Shown: positions 17,057 to 25,551, numbered from the stretch's first letter. The stretch: 64,000 nucleotides of DNA from ZC4RG35 sp040878345 (GCA_040878345.1 JBBDML010000016.1:1-64000), one strand, 5' to 3'. Notes: generated by a model not told the origin, from the sequence alone. Numbers and translations: made by a program.

Positions 17057-18099
17057 TTGTGAAACGGTGGCTCGACGACACGTGCCGGGACCCAGCGGTC
17101 GCGGATCTCGACTTCGATGGTCGCATCGTCCTCACCTGGCGGCGGTGTCAGATAGCCGAGGCCAATCCCCACGCCCAGCGTCGGGCTCATGTTGCCCGAG
17201 GTCACCGCCCCCTCACCCCCCGATGGCGCCCTCATCCGGTACCCGTGCCGTGGCACTCCCCGTTCCTCCAGGGTGAAACCGATCAGCGATCTGGGCACAC
17301 CACTCTCCTGTTGTGCCACCAACACCTCCTTCCCGATGAAGTCGTGACCGAAGGAGACGGCGAACCCGAGACCCGCCTCCAGCGGCGTGGTGGTCTCATC
17401 GATGTCCTCGCCCCACAATGTCAGGCCCGCCTCCAGTCGGAGAGTGTCCCTCGCCCCTAGGCCCGCCGGGACCACTCCGGCGGCCAGCAGGGCCTCGACG
17501 AGCATGACACCGGTCTCAGGGTCGGTGCAGATCTCGGCGCCGGGCTCGCCGGTGTAGCCGGTGCCTGCCATCCACAGCTCGGCTCCCTCCCAGGTCGAGT
17601 GGAGGAGGCGCATCCGAGTCGGTGTCTCACCCAGCAGCCCGGTAAGGATCTCAGGGGCTTCCGGGCCCTGCACTGCGATGAGCACAGTGCCCTCCCGGAG
17701 GTCGGTGATCGAGGTGTCGGGCTCGGCGGCGAATGCCGCCATCACCCGATGATGATTGGCGGCGTTGGGCATCACCCAGAACCGGTTCTCGTCCCACCAC
17801 CAGACGATCAGGTCGTCGATGATCCCACCGGCCGGGTTGAGCGTCATGGTGTATTGGCATCGTCCCGGTGAGATACGGTCGATGTCGTTGCACAGCAGCC
17901 GACTCAGGGCGTCCCTGGCGCCGGGCCCGGTCAACTCGAAGCGGCCCAGGTGGGTGACGTCGAAGAACCCGGCAGCCTCGCGGACCGCCCGATGCTCGGC
18001 GAGCACCGACTGGTATTGGACCGGCATCTCCCAACCACCGAAGTCGGTGAACCGCGCGCCCAACTCGGCGTTCCGAGGATGAAGCGGTGACCGCTTCAT
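17053..18099 (-). CDS. gcvT: Aminomethyltransferase-like glycine cleavage T-protein
   Basis: A 348-residue T-protein. The N-terminal SPLHPRNAELGARFTDFGGWEMPVQY is typical, then EAAGFFDVTHLGRFELTG, LSRLLCNDID, and the folate-binding region GYTGEPGAEIC and GLGARDTLRLEAGLTLWGEDI. It transfers the methylene group from aminomethyl-lipoyl H-protein to tetrahydrofolate. gcvH is about 4.5 kb upstream in the same gene train; no P-protein is in the window. A YgfZ/GcvT-like folate protein is a less likely alternative. ATG 18099 overlaps the upstream PD-(D/E)XK-like gene. Confidence 0.88.
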   Translation of the reverse strand: MKRSPLHPRNAELGARFTDFGGWEMPVQYQSVLAEHRAVREAAGFFDVTHLGRFELTGPGARDALSRLLCNDIDRISPGRCQYTMTLNPAGGIIDDLIVWWWDENRFWVMPNAANHHRVMAAFAAEPDTSITDLREGTVLIAVQGPEAPEILTGLLGETPTRMRLLHSTWEGAELWMAGTGYTGEPGAEICTDPETGVMLVEALLAAGVVPAGLGARDTLRLEAGLTLWGEDIDETTTPLEAGLGFAVSFGHDFIGKEVLVAQQESGVPRSLIGFTLEERGVPRHGYRMRAPSGGEGAVTSGNMSPTLGVGIGLGYLTPPPGEDDATIEVEIRDRWVPARVVEPPFHK

Positions 18100-18533
18100 C
18101 CGGTGAGGCGTTCGCCCCGCTCTTCCAGCCTCACGACCTCGGGCGGGCCCGGCATCCGGGTAGGGGCAACCACGTCGTCGAGGTGGTCGGGCTCTTCCAG
18201 CCCATACTTGACCACAAGGTGGAGGTAATCGCGCTGATAGAACACCTTGCACTTGACGTCGGGGTGGATCGTCTTGAGCCGGCGCACCTTCTTGTTCTTC
18301 TTGGTGACCAGCTTCTGATTCATCGTGGTGATCTCGATGTAGAGGTCATCGTCGGGGAGGTAGAAGTCGGGTGTGAACCATTTGATGGGCTCACCGTCTT
18401 CGCTGAAGTCGATGGGAAAGCTCTGCGGCTCGTATTCCCAGGGAACACCGTAGAAGTCGAGGAGGAGGGCGAACTGCCGCTCACTGTTGTGAGCGAATTC
18501 GATCTCGTTCGCAGTCGGTCGGTCGGTGTTCAG
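18096..18533 (-). CDS. Small PD-(D/E)XK nuclease-like protein with CTG start
   Basis: A 145-residue protein that opens at CTG 18533. No ATG, GTG or TTG lies upstream in frame before a stop-free run into the merR gene. The CTG forms a CTGA overlap with the merR stop and has aggag 5 bases upstream. The fold-defining part is SERQFALLLDFYGVPWEYEP, then FTPDFYLPDDDLYIEIT, which resembles the D...ExK core with Thr in place of Lys. A basic segment (KLVTKKNKKVRRLK) follows. Nuclease activity is therefore doubtful. It overlaps gcvT by four bases. An ATG at 18323 would give only 75 residues and lose the core. Confidence 0.7.
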   Translation of the reverse strand: MNTDRPTANEIEFAHNSERQFALLLDFYGVPWEYEPQSFPIDFSEDGEPIKWFTPDFYLPDDDLYIEITTMNQKLVTKKNKKVRRLKTIHPDVKCKVFYQRDYLHLVVKYGLEEPDHLDDVVAPTRMPGPPEVVRLEERGERLTG

Positions 18534-19000
18534 GGGGCTCCTGCCTCGATCACCCCGGGGTACTCTACAGCGTCTGGAAATAACTGGTGGATGGCCCCCT
18601 CCACCTCATCCTGGACCGGCCCGATGGCGATCCCGAAGACACCCTGGCCCCTGCGGAAGACATCGACCACCTCCTCTTCGGAGTGGGCTGCGTAGATTGT
18701 CTGTCCATCGCTGAGAAGGGTGACGTCGGCAAGTGGCTGATCGGAGTCCATTTGCTCTTTGAGGATCTCCACGGCGGAGCGGATCTTCTTCAGGCTCATC
18801 CCGGCATCGAGGAGTCGCTTGATCACCTTGAGCTGGACCACGTCCGTGAACGAATAGAGACGTTGGGAGCCGGACCCGCTTGCCGGCTGCAAAGACGGGA
18901 CCAGCAAGCTGGTCCGCGCCCAGTAGTCCAGCTGCCGGTAGGTGATCCCCACCAGTTTGCACACCTGTGGGGCGCGATATCCCGCCAATTGCTGTGTCAT
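18530..19000 (-). CDS. MerR-family transcriptional regulator (Rv1830-like)
   Basis: A 156-residue regulator. The winged-helix MerR DNA-binding domain is at ~7-75: YRAPQVCKLVGITYRQLDYWARTSLLVPS, followed by RLYSFTDVVQLKVIKRLLDAGMSLKKIR. The C-terminal ~80 residues are a short effector or dimer domain with no metal-binding cysteines. ATG 19000 has ggaggag upstream. Position next to the bifunctional nuclease matches Rv1830 of M. tuberculosis. It probably regulates itself through the palindrome in its leader. Confidence 0.88.
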   Translation of the reverse strand: MTQQLAGYRAPQVCKLVGITYRQLDYWARTSLLVPSLQPASGSGSQRLYSFTDVVQLKVIKRLLDAGMSLKKIRSAVEILKEQMDSDQPLADVTLLSDGQTIYAAHSEEEVVDVFRRGQGVFGIAIGPVQDEVEGAIHQLFPDAVEYPGVIEAGAP

Positions 19001-19012
19001 CGACTCCTCCGG

Positions 19013-19028
19013 GTTACACCAGTGTAAC
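19013..19028 (-). promoter_or_regulatory. Palindromic operator in the merR leader
   Basis: GTTACAC-CA-GTGTAAC is a perfect 7-base inverted repeat with a 2-base spacer, 13 bases upstream of the merR start codon and partly next to the ggaggag ribosome site. It lies just downstream of a good promoter (19042-19070). This placement suits autorepression by the MerR protein; that is inference. Confidence 0.5.
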
Positions 19029-19041
19029 TCCGCCGGAGGCA

Positions 19042-19070
19042 AGCTAACCCGGGCTCGTCGACGATGTCAA
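19042..19070 (-). promoter_or_regulatory. Sigma-70-type promoter of merR operon
   Basis: On the minus strand TTGACA (19070-19065) and TTAGCT (19047-19042) are separated by exactly 17 bases. The predicted transcription start falls near 19035, before the palindrome and the merR ribosome site. Confidence 0.5.
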
Positions 19071-19146
19071 CGCTTTCCTGTGGAAAACTCGTCCGTCCTC
19101 GTGTCGCAGAGGCTCAGACCGCCGGGAGGCAGGGGCACGGCCGCGG

Positions 19147-19650
19147 TTACTCGCCGCTGAGGAAGTCCTCGACTGTGGCCTCGTCCAGGAACTCCCGGAA
19201 CCGGGCGACTTCCTCCTCCTGGTCGACTTCGTCGTCGAATTGGACTCCGGCGTCGTCCAACACTCCCGGCAGGGCGAAGATCGGGGTTCCGGTGCGGACT
19301 GCGAGGGCGATGGCGTCGGAGGGGCGGGACGACACCTGGACCTCATTGCCGGCGTTGTCGAGTGCGAGGTCGGCGTAGAACACCGAATCTCGCATCTCGG
19401 TGATCACCACCCTGACTGCGAGTGCTCCGAGGGCGTCGATCACCGACCTCATCAGGTCATGTGTCAGCGGCCGGGGGGTGGTGACACCTTCGAGGGCGGT
19501 CGCGATTGCGGTGGCCTCATTGGCACCTATCCAGATCGGGAGATACCTGGTGCCTCCACGCTCCTTGAGGAGGACGATCGGCTGATTGGACGGCAGCTCG
19601 ACCCGGACGCCGATCACCTCCAGCGGTACCAGCGGGCCATTTGCTGCCAT
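19147..19650 (-). CDS. Bifunctional nuclease family protein (DUF151)
   Basis: A 167-residue DUF151 protein. Conserved blocks are VLLKERGGTRYLPIWIGANEATAIATALEG, RPLTHDLMRSVIDALGA, and VSSRPSDAIALAVRTGTPIF. Plant and bacterial relatives have DNase/RNase activity, and the family is also called BFN. The last ~35 residues are acidic. In mycobacteria the equivalent gene (Rv1829) sits between the two MerR genes, as here. Confidence 0.9.
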   Translation of the reverse strand: MAANGPLVPLEVIGVRVELPSNQPIVLLKERGGTRYLPIWIGANEATAIATALEGVTTPRPLTHDLMRSVIDALGALAVRVVITEMRDSVFYADLALDNAGNEVQVSSRPSDAIALAVRTGTPIFALPGVLDDAGVQFDDEVDQEEEVARFREFLDEATVEDFLSGE

Positions 19651-19714
19651 GAGGCGAGGTTATCACCGGGCCCGGTGTCTGGACATGGGTGGTGCTCTCC
19701 TCGGGCCAGGCTGG

Positions 19715-20284
19715 TCATCTCCAGGAGATGGCAGCGGCGAGGACGTCCGGTCTGGCGACGAAGGCCTCGGTGTCCAGGACTGCCCATATCGACCTCAGAT
19801 TGCGATACAGCCCATGCCAGTCCAGGCCGTATCCCACCAGATACTCGTCACCCACCTCGAACCCTCGATACTCGATGGCGACATCGGTGACTCTGCGCCG
19901 GGTCTTGTCGAGGAGAGCGACGGTCGATACCGACGCCGCACCCCTGTCGGCCATCATCCGGCGAAGCACGCTGAGGGTTAGACCGGTGTCGATCAGGTCT
20001 TCGACCAGGACCACGTTCCGGTCGTACACCGGTGTCGACAGATCCATCGCGATCCCGATCCTCCCACCACCCCCGTACCGGTTGAGCCCGAGGAAGTCGA
20101 CCTCGGAGGGAAGTTCGACGCGACGAACCAGATCGGCCCCGAACGGGACCGACCCACTGAGCATGATCACGAACAAGGGATCGCGTCCGGCGTAGTCGTG
20201 GGTGATGGCTGCGCCCAACTCAGCGACCCTCGAAAGCAGGTCCCTTTCGGGGATGACCTCGGCGGCGAAGTCGAACTGATTCAC
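19715..20284 (-). CDS. hpt: Hypoxanthine phosphoribosyltransferase
   Basis: A 189-residue purine salvage enzyme making IMP/GMP from hypoxanthine/guanine and PRPP. It carries the PRPP loop VVLVEDLIDTGLTL, the upstream VIMLSGSVPFGADLVRR loop and the LLDKTRRR and YEYLVGYGLDW-type base-binding ends. GTG 20284 forms a GTGA overlap with the D,D-carboxypeptidase stop. A TTG at 20308 is an alternative. Confidence 0.92.
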   Translation of the reverse strand: MNQFDFAAEVIPERDLLSRVAELGAAITHDYAGRDPLFVIMLSGSVPFGADLVRRVELPSEVDFLGLNRYGGGGRIGIAMDLSTPVYDRNVVLVEDLIDTGLTLSVLRRMMADRGAASVSTVALLDKTRRRVTDVAIEYRGFEVGDEYLVGYGLDWHGLYRNLRSIWAVLDTEAFVARPDVLAAAISWR

Positions 20285-21402
20285 GAGGCGAGTGCCGACG
20301 AGATCCAAAAGATGAACGACTCCCAGAGCCCATCCGCGACTGTCCCCGAGTGCCGGCGAGTGGTCTCCACCCGCGGCGGGGGCAGGTCCGGTATGTCGGT
20401 CGGTGGTCTGGGGTCGGCGTCGAACAGCCCTTCTCCCGCCACGTGGACCATGGTTTCGAGCCCCGAGGCGAGCAGCAGCGGCTCGGGCTCGATGGTGAGC
20501 CGTGGCGAGCGGAACGGCTGACCGGCCAGAGTGCCGTATAGGTGGAGGGTCTCGAACCCGTAGTCGAATAGCGCTCTGGCGTCGTCGAAGTGGGTACGCG
20601 ACCCTTCGGTCCCGAGAACCACCGCGTATAGCTCACGGCCGTCGCGCTCCGCCGAGGCAACGTAGGTCAACAACGCCCTCGAGGTGAACCCGGTCTTGAT
20701 CCCGTTGTTTCCCTGGTAGGCCTCGAGGAGGAGGTTGGTGCTGGTCCCAATCCTGGTGCTCCCATCCGGTGCGTCGGGGAAGAGGATCATCCTGGATCGA
20801 ACGATGTCGCGGAAGTCTTGACGGTCCATGGCCGCCTGGGCCAGGAGGAGCATGTCACGAGCGGTGGTGACATGACCCTCCGCATCCAGTCCATGCGGGT
20901 TGACGAAGTTGCTTCGAGTCATGCCGAGCTCCACCGCCCTTTGATTCATCATGTCGAGGAATCCTTCGAGGCTCCCACCGACATGCTCGGCGATGGCGGT
21001 GGCGGCATCGTTGGCGGAGTGCACCATTGCGGCCCGGACCAGGGCTCCCAGACTCACCCTCTCCCCCGCCACCAACCCGATCTCGCGCTCACCGGTGTCT
21101 GCTGCTCGGTTGGTGATGGTCACCATCTCCGACTGATCGCCAGACTCGAGTGCCAGCAACACGGTCATTATCTTGGTGATCGAGGCAGGCGCCCTGATCT
21201 CGTCGGCATTTCGCTGAGCCAGGACCGTGTCGCTGGAATCGTCGTAGAGGATCCACGAGGCCGCACCCACCTGGGGTGGCGAGGCGGCACCGAAGCCGTC
21301 GTGGACGAGCCGGGGGAACTGGAACGGTGAGGCTGCCGCCGGGGCCGCCATCGCCACCAGCAGCGCAACGGCCAGTGCAATGACCCGGCTCGAGCGTTTC
21401 AT
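20281..21402 (-). CDS. D-alanyl-D-alanine carboxypeptidase (PBP5-like)
   Basis: A 373-residue class C low-molecular-mass penicillin-binding protein that trims pentapeptides in peptidoglycan. There is an N-terminal signal peptide (VIALAVALLVAMAAPAAA), then SITK (Ser-x-x-Lys), HSANDAA (SxN) and IKTGFT (KTG). The C-terminal ~90 residues are Pro-rich and end in a hydrophobic segment suited to membrane attachment (SFIFWISSALAS). It overlaps the upstream merR by ATGA. Confidence 0.92.
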   Translation of the reverse strand: MKRSSRVIALAVALLVAMAAPAAASPFQFPRLVHDGFGAASPPQVGAASWILYDDSSDTVLAQRNADEIRAPASITKIMTVLLALESGDQSEMVTITNRAADTGEREIGLVAGERVSLGALVRAAMVHSANDAATAIAEHVGGSLEGFLDMMNQRAVELGMTRSNFVNPHGLDAEGHVTTARDMLLLAQAAMDRQDFRDIVRSRMILFPDAPDGSTRIGTSTNLLLEAYQGNNGIKTGFTSRALLTYVASAERDGRELYAVVLGTEGSRTHFDDARALFDYGFETLHLYGTLAGQPFRSPRLTIEPEPLLLASGLETMVHVAGEGLFDADPRPPTDIPDLPPPRVETTRRHSGTVADGLWESFIFWISSALAS

Positions 21403-22076
21403 GAGAGGTGTTGCCGAAGCTCCTGGGAGAGGATGGCGCGATGCATGACACGGACCGACTCTGCACAGTCTTCGAGGAGCTCGCGGGCCCGTGCCCGGGC
21501 GTCAGGATTGCTCGCCTTGATCAAAGGTGCGGCGAGTTGCGCCAGCAGATCAGACTCCCGGTCGGCGGCGAGCCTGATCGCCCTGAGGTGACGTGGCTCG
21601 AGGCCCTGGTCCATCAGGTGCTTGGCCTCGGTGGCAATGACCGCCGCCTCGGGTGGGAAGACGGTGGAACCTGGGATGTGTCGGATCAGACCGGTCTCTA
21701 CCAACTCGGCAAGGCTCTTGCGGCTCAGACCCGAGCGCTTCAGCAGGTCGGACTCATCCATGGGCTCGCCGGCGTCATCGAGCCCCGGCGCCTTGTCGCC
21801 AGGAGCAAGAGGCAGTTCTTCGCCCCTTTCCCAGAGGGTGAGCTTGGACTTGATCACCTTCAACGGGAGGAAGTGATCCCGTTGCTGCTGGAGGATGAAT
21901 CGGAGACGGGCCAGGTCCTCGCTGTCGAACTGCCGGTACCCCGAAGAGGTCCGATTGGGATCGATGAGCCCTTGGCTCTCGAGGAACCGGATCTTGGAGA
22001 CCGAGACGTCGGGGAAGTCGTCTCGCAACATGTTGATGACCTCGCCGATGCTGAGGTCCTTGGAGTCAGCCGTCAC
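21399..22076 (-). CDS. ftsR: MerR-family regulator, FtsR/Rv1828 type
   Basis: A 225-residue MerR regulator. The DNA-binding domain spans ~8-80 (SIGEVINMLRDDFPDVSVSKIRFLESQGLI, then RTSSGYRQFDSEDLARLRFILQQQRDHFLPLKVIK). The second half contains another helix-turn-helix-like region and a dimerisation helix. Orthologues in Corynebacterium (FtsR) activate ftsZ, and the M. tuberculosis gene lies after garA as here. The start is GTG 22076, overlapping garA by 11 bases. Confidence 0.85.
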   Translation of the reverse strand: MTADSKDLSIGEVINMLRDDFPDVSVSKIRFLESQGLIDPNRTSSGYRQFDSEDLARLRFILQQQRDHFLPLKVIKSKLTLWERGEELPLAPGDKAPGLDDAGEPMDESDLLKRSGLSRKSLAELVETGLIRHIPGSTVFPPEAAVIATEAKHLMDQGLEPRHLRAIRLAADRESDLLAQLAAPLIKASNPDARARARELLEDCAESVRVMHRAILSQELRQHLS

Positions 22077-22506
22077 CGTGTGCCACCAGGAAGTGGAACC
22101 TCCCGATCAATAGCTCGTCGCCGGCATTGAGGTCGGCTGCATCGACCCTTTGGTCGTTGACGTAGGTCCCGTTGGTGGAGCCGCTGTCCTCGACCGATAT
22201 GGAATCGGCTGTCACGAGGAAACGACAATGCTGCCTGGAGACCGTGACGTCATCTAGGAAGATGTCGCTCTCGGGATGCCGGCCCACGGTCGTGTTTCCG
22301 TCCCTCAGGAGATAGGTGACACCGGTGCCGGGCCCCTGGTCGATCACCAGCGCAAACCCTTCCAGACCCTCGACGTTGGCCGCCTCCTCCCGGGTCAGCG
22401 CGTGTCCTTCACGGTCGGATATCGGCAGATAGGTGACCGTTGGGTCGGTCTCGACCTCAACCTCAGGGTTGGGCCGGCTGGCGTCGGCTGAGCGGTCGTC
22501 GGTCAT
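22066..22506 (-). CDS. garA: GarA-type FHA-domain protein
   Basis: A 146-residue protein. The disordered N-terminus has Thr residues in ETDPTVTY, the position where mycobacterial GarA is phosphorylated by Ser/Thr kinases. A C-terminal FHA domain follows: VGRHPESDIFLDDVTVSRQHCRFL, then DSGSTNGTYVNDQRVD. GarA controls 2-oxoglutarate metabolism by binding its target enzymes or its own phosphothreonine. Starts at 22506 and 22521 are both possible and neither has a strong ribosome site. It lies between gcvH and ftsR, as in mycobacteria. Confidence 0.88.
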   Translation of the reverse strand: MTDDRSADASRPNPEVEVETDPTVTYLPISDREGHALTREEAANVEGLEGFALVIDQGPGTGVTYLLRDGNTTVGRHPESDIFLDDVTVSRQHCRFLVTADSISVEDSGSTNGTYVNDQRVDAADLNAGDELLIGRFHFLVAHGDG

Positions 22507-22553
22507 GGGCCCACGAATCATAGGTGGGTCGGTTGGCTTGGCCAGGATCGTCC

Positions 22554-22934
22554 CTACTCGGTGAGCTCGCGATAGGCGGCGGCATCGAGGAGGCCTTCGA
22601 CCCCCATGTCGGGGTCGGCCCCGATCTCGACCAGCCAACCTTCCTCATAGGGGCTGGTGTTGACCAGCTCGGGTGTGTCGGCCACCGACTGATTGGCAGC
22701 GGCGATGGTCCCATCGAACGGGGCATAGACCTCACCCACCGACTTGGTGCTCTCGATCTCGGCCACCAAGTCGCCCCTCGCAACCGACTTGCCCGGTTTG
22801 GGGAGCTCGACGTAAACCACGTCGCCGAGCTGATCCTGGGCGTAATCGGTGACACCCAACCGGAACCTCGACCCATCCAACCTTCGGATCCACTCGTGCT
22901 CCACGGTGTAGAGAAGGTCGTCGGGTACGTTCAT
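22554..22934 (-). CDS. gcvH: Glycine cleavage system H protein
   Basis: A 126-residue lipoyl carrier protein. The lipoylated Lys lies in ESTKSVGEVYAP. The N-terminal YTVEHEWIRR and LGDVVYVELPKPG blocks are canonical. It shuttles the aminomethyl group between P-, T- and L-proteins. ATG 22934 overlaps the pgsA stop by ATGA. A long open frame extends upstream but is only the reverse of pgsA. Confidence 0.95.
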   Translation of the reverse strand: MNVPDDLLYTVEHEWIRRLDGSRFRLGVTDYAQDQLGDVVYVELPKPGKSVARGDLVAEIESTKSVGEVYAPFDGTIAAANQSVADTPELVNTSPYEEGWLVEIGADPDMGVEGLLDAAAYRELTE

Positions 22935-23530
22935 CGGGCTCCGTCGTCGGGGTGGCCGGACTCTAACCCGCGCACCGCGTTCCGGGCATCGTTGAGATAG
23001 AGGACAGCCACGTACCAGTAGAGGATCAGTCCTGCCGTCCCGGTGAGCCATCCCAGAGGTCGCATCAGGCCGGGGAGGACTCCGGCGCCGACGAGGTAGA
23101 AGGCAGGAATCGCGCCATAGAGGAGGAAGGTGGCCAGCTTCCCGGCGTAGCGGACTTCGAGCGTGCCATGTCCTCTTGCCACCAGGACGCCGGAGACGAT
23201 TGCCATCAGACCCTCCCTGACCAGGAGTGGCACGCCGATCCAAACCGGGACCACCCCCACGATCAGCCCTCCAACCAGCGCCGAGACGATCATGAGCCGG
23301 TCGGCCACCGGATCGAGTGCCTTGCCCAACTCCGACACCTGGTTGAGACGCCTCGCCAGATAGCCGTCGACCCAGTCGGTCCACCCGATCCCGAAGATCA
23401 GCCAGGCGGCCAGGGCCACGTCGTCTCTGGCGATCAGCGCCCACCAGAACACTCCGACACCGAGTATGCGGATCAACGAGACCAGATTGGGGATGGTGAG
23501 GATCCGGCCGCCGACGGCGCTTTGGGTCAC
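22931..23530 (-). CDS. pgsA: CDP-alcohol phosphatidyltransferase, PgsA-like
   Basis: A 199-residue membrane enzyme with four to six helices. The diagnostic motif DWVDGYLAR-x8-G-x3-D-x3-D is complete (DG, AR, G, ALDPVADRL). It most likely makes phosphatidylglycerophosphate from CDP-diacylglycerol. A closely related headgroup transferase is an alternative. GTG 23530 overlaps the stop of the upstream substrate-binding protein as GTGA. Confidence 0.85.
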   Translation of the reverse strand: MTQSAVGGRILTIPNLVSLIRILGVGVFWWALIARDDVALAAWLIFGIGWTDWVDGYLARRLNQVSELGKALDPVADRLMIVSALVGGLIVGVVPVWIGVPLLVREGLMAIVSGVLVARGHGTLEVRYAGKLATFLLYGAIPAFYLVGAGVLPGLMRPLGWLTGTAGLILYWYVAVLYLNDARNAVRGLESGHPDDGAR

Positions 23531-25356
23531 CCGGCGAGAGTACCGCCAGGTGCCGGTCCTGCCGGCTTGACGTCACCGATTCCACCGAGGCGACCCTGGA
23601 GCCCGCCAAGGGCGCTGTCGATGTCGAAGTTGACCCGGTCGGAGCGGAAGGCCTCGGTGATCGAGCTGGTGTAGAGGAGCAGGTAGGGCAGGTCCTCGGC
23701 GAGGATGGTCTCCATCGACCACAGGGCCTCTCGGGCGCTCTCGAAGCTGAAGGAGCTCTCGAACCTCTCAAGCTGCTGGTTGAATCTCCCGCTGTTGTAG
23801 CCGGTGTTGTTCTGGACCCCGTTGGGAGCGAACAGGGGGCGGTAGAAGTCGGGTAGCGACGAGCTGCCAAGGGTCCAGCCCAACAGGTACATGTCGTAGT
23901 GCATGGCGCCGTCCTCACCGGGGGTGAAGGCCAGGTCGACCACGGTGTCAAAGTCGGTCTCGACCGGTCTCACCTCGAATCCCAACCAGCCGAGCGCTTC
24001 GGCGATCTCCGCGGCGTAGAGAGGTCGGGCCGGGTCGTAGGCGTCACCGGGGGTGAGGATGGTGAGAATGGCCGGTTCACGTCCCCGGATGCGAAGCCCG
24101 GCGCCCGGGGTGACCGTTCCACCGTCGAGGAACGGCTCGGTGGACCAGGTGTATCCGGCTTCCCGCAGCGCATCCAGCGCGGCGGCAAGACGGGCCGCCA
24201 GATCGCCCTGGTATCTGGTGGCGATGGCGCCGGCGGCCTCGGGGTCGTACCACATCGAATTCCCCGATCCGACGAAGGAGTTGGCCACCGACCCGCTCAT
24301 TGGCACCGCCTCGGCCATCGCCTCACGGTCGAGCAGGAGGGCCAGCGAGGTTCTGAAGGCGTTATCGGACATCGGCTCGCGATTCAGGTTGAACCCCAGG
24401 TACCGGACCCCATTGGCCGGGCTGGAGGAGACCTGGACGTCTGCGGCGTCCGCCAGCGACTGGATGTGCTCACTCGTCAGTCCCTTTGGTGAGAGGACAG
24501 AGTCGATCGTGCCGTTTTCCAGTGCGGCGACTGCGGCGGTCTCATCCGGGAAGACGTGGTATTCGACCCGGTCGGGGCTGGTGCCTATGGCATACCCCCG
24601 GTTGGCAAGACTGACCACCAGGTCGGAGCCAACCGAGTCGATGACCAGCGGCCCTCCCCCGGGGTCGCCGGCCCCCGGCATCTGGTAGAGACCGGTGGCG
24701 TCGAGGTCTGCCAAGAGGGGTTGCCAGAAATGCTCAGGCATCACGGGGGCGAACCCCACCGCGTTGGGCCAGACACCGAGACTGGGGCGTTCGGTGAACT
24801 CGATCCTCAGCTCGGTTGGCGAGTCGGCGTGCACCGACTCGATCACGGCCGGGTACGACAGGGCCCACGTGCCGCCGAGCCCGAGCCGTCGCACCGTTTC
24901 GAAAGTGAAGACCACGTCGTCAGCTGTGATCGCCTCCCCATCGCTCCATCGGAGATGGTCGTTCAGGGTGACCCTGACCCGCCACCCTTCCCGGTCGAAT
25001 GTCGGTCGGATCTCTGAGGTGGCGAGCTCGGGTCGGGTCGCCCCGGTCGTCGGGTCGAGGGTGTAGAGCGCCGGCTTGGTCGGCCCCAGGATGTAGGCGT
25101 CCCAAACCGAAGGGCTCTGGGCGTAGAAGGCCCAGAAGTTGTCCGTGGTGACCCCGGCCAGCACCCCCATTCGATATATGAAAGTGTCAGATGCCACCGA
25201 GGCGGCCGAGTCGGGCTCAGCCAGGGAGTCTTCCGGGCCAGGGTCGATGGCCACTTGAATCGGATCTTCGGGCTGCCCGAGCTGGGTGAGGGCGGCCACC
25301 CCCACAGAGAAGAGCACCAGGGTGGCGCCGATGCTTCGAATCGTCTTGTCCCGCAT
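23527..25356 (-). CDS. ABC transporter substrate-binding protein, family 5 (peptide/nickel type)
   Basis: A 609-residue extracytoplasmic SBP_bac_5 protein. An N-terminal signal or anchor helix (IGATLVLFSVGVAALTQL) lacks a lipobox. The domain signature WRVRVTLNDHLRWSDGEAITADDVVFTFE is present, with TFDREGW before it and YLGFNLNREPMSDNAFRTSLALLLDREAM later. Permease and ATPase genes are not adjacent, so it is an orphan binding protein, or works with a transporter elsewhere. It is the first gene of the long operon. gggagg lies 9 bases before ATG 25356. Confidence 0.85.
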   Translation of the reverse strand: MRDKTIRSIGATLVLFSVGVAALTQLGQPEDPIQVAIDPGPEDSLAEPDSAASVASDTFIYRMGVLAGVTTDNFWAFYAQSPSVWDAYILGPTKPALYTLDPTTGATRPELATSEIRPTFDREGWRVRVTLNDHLRWSDGEAITADDVVFTFETVRRLGLGGTWALSYPAVIESVHADSPTELRIEFTERPSLGVWPNAVGFAPVMPEHFWQPLLADLDATGLYQMPGAGDPGGGPLVIDSVGSDLVVSLANRGYAIGTSPDRVEYHVFPDETAAVAALENGTIDSVLSPKGLTSEHIQSLADAADVQVSSSPANGVRYLGFNLNREPMSDNAFRTSLALLLDREAMAEAVPMSGSVANSFVGSGNSMWYDPEAAGAIATRYQGDLAARLAAALDALREAGYTWSTEPFLDGGTVTPGAGLRIRGREPAILTILTPGDAYDPARPLYAAEIAEALGWLGFEVRPVETDFDTVVDLAFTPGEDGAMHYDMYLLGWTLGSSSLPDFYRPLFAPNGVQNNTGYNSGRFNQQLERFESSFSFESAREALWSMETILAEDLPYLLLYTSSITEAFRSDRVNFDIDSALGGLQGRLGGIGDVKPAGPAPGGTLAG

Positions 25357-25447
25357 GCCATTCCTCCCGCGTTACCCATCGGCAGGGGCATGCGGGGCCT
25401 TTACGATGATCTACCGCCAGAGATCGGTCTACCATCCGCTCCCTTCT

Positions 25448-25521
25448 CGGGCTGTGGCGCAGCTTGGTAGCGCGCTTGACTGGGGGTCAAGAGGTCGCCG
25501 GTTCAAATCCGGCCAGCCCGA
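25448..25521 (+). tRNA. tRNA-Pro (anticodon GGG)
   Basis: A 74-base cloverleaf. The acceptor stem cgggctg pairs perfectly with cagcccg (25514-25520), with discriminator A at 25521. The anticodon arm is cttga-ctggggg-tcaag, giving anticodon GGG (reads CCC). The T arm is gccgg-ttcaaat-ccggc. CCA is not encoded. Its 3' flank holds integrase remnants. Confidence 0.95.
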
Positions 25522-25523
25522 CA

Positions 25524-25551
25524 AGAAAACCCCCTGGCCACAGGGTTTTCT
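25524..25551 (+). terminator. Terminator hairpin after tRNA-Pro
   Basis: A perfect 9-base inverted repeat, agaaaaccc (25524-25532) and gggttttct (25543-25551), with a 10-base loop, 3 bases after the tRNA. The A and T runs are inside the stem, so it may act in both directions. Confidence 0.65.

Noticed and set aside
22935..23951. Long upstream extension of the gcvH frame.
   Set aside because: It is out-of-register sequence of pgsA and the binding protein. ATG 22934 gives the canonical H-protein.
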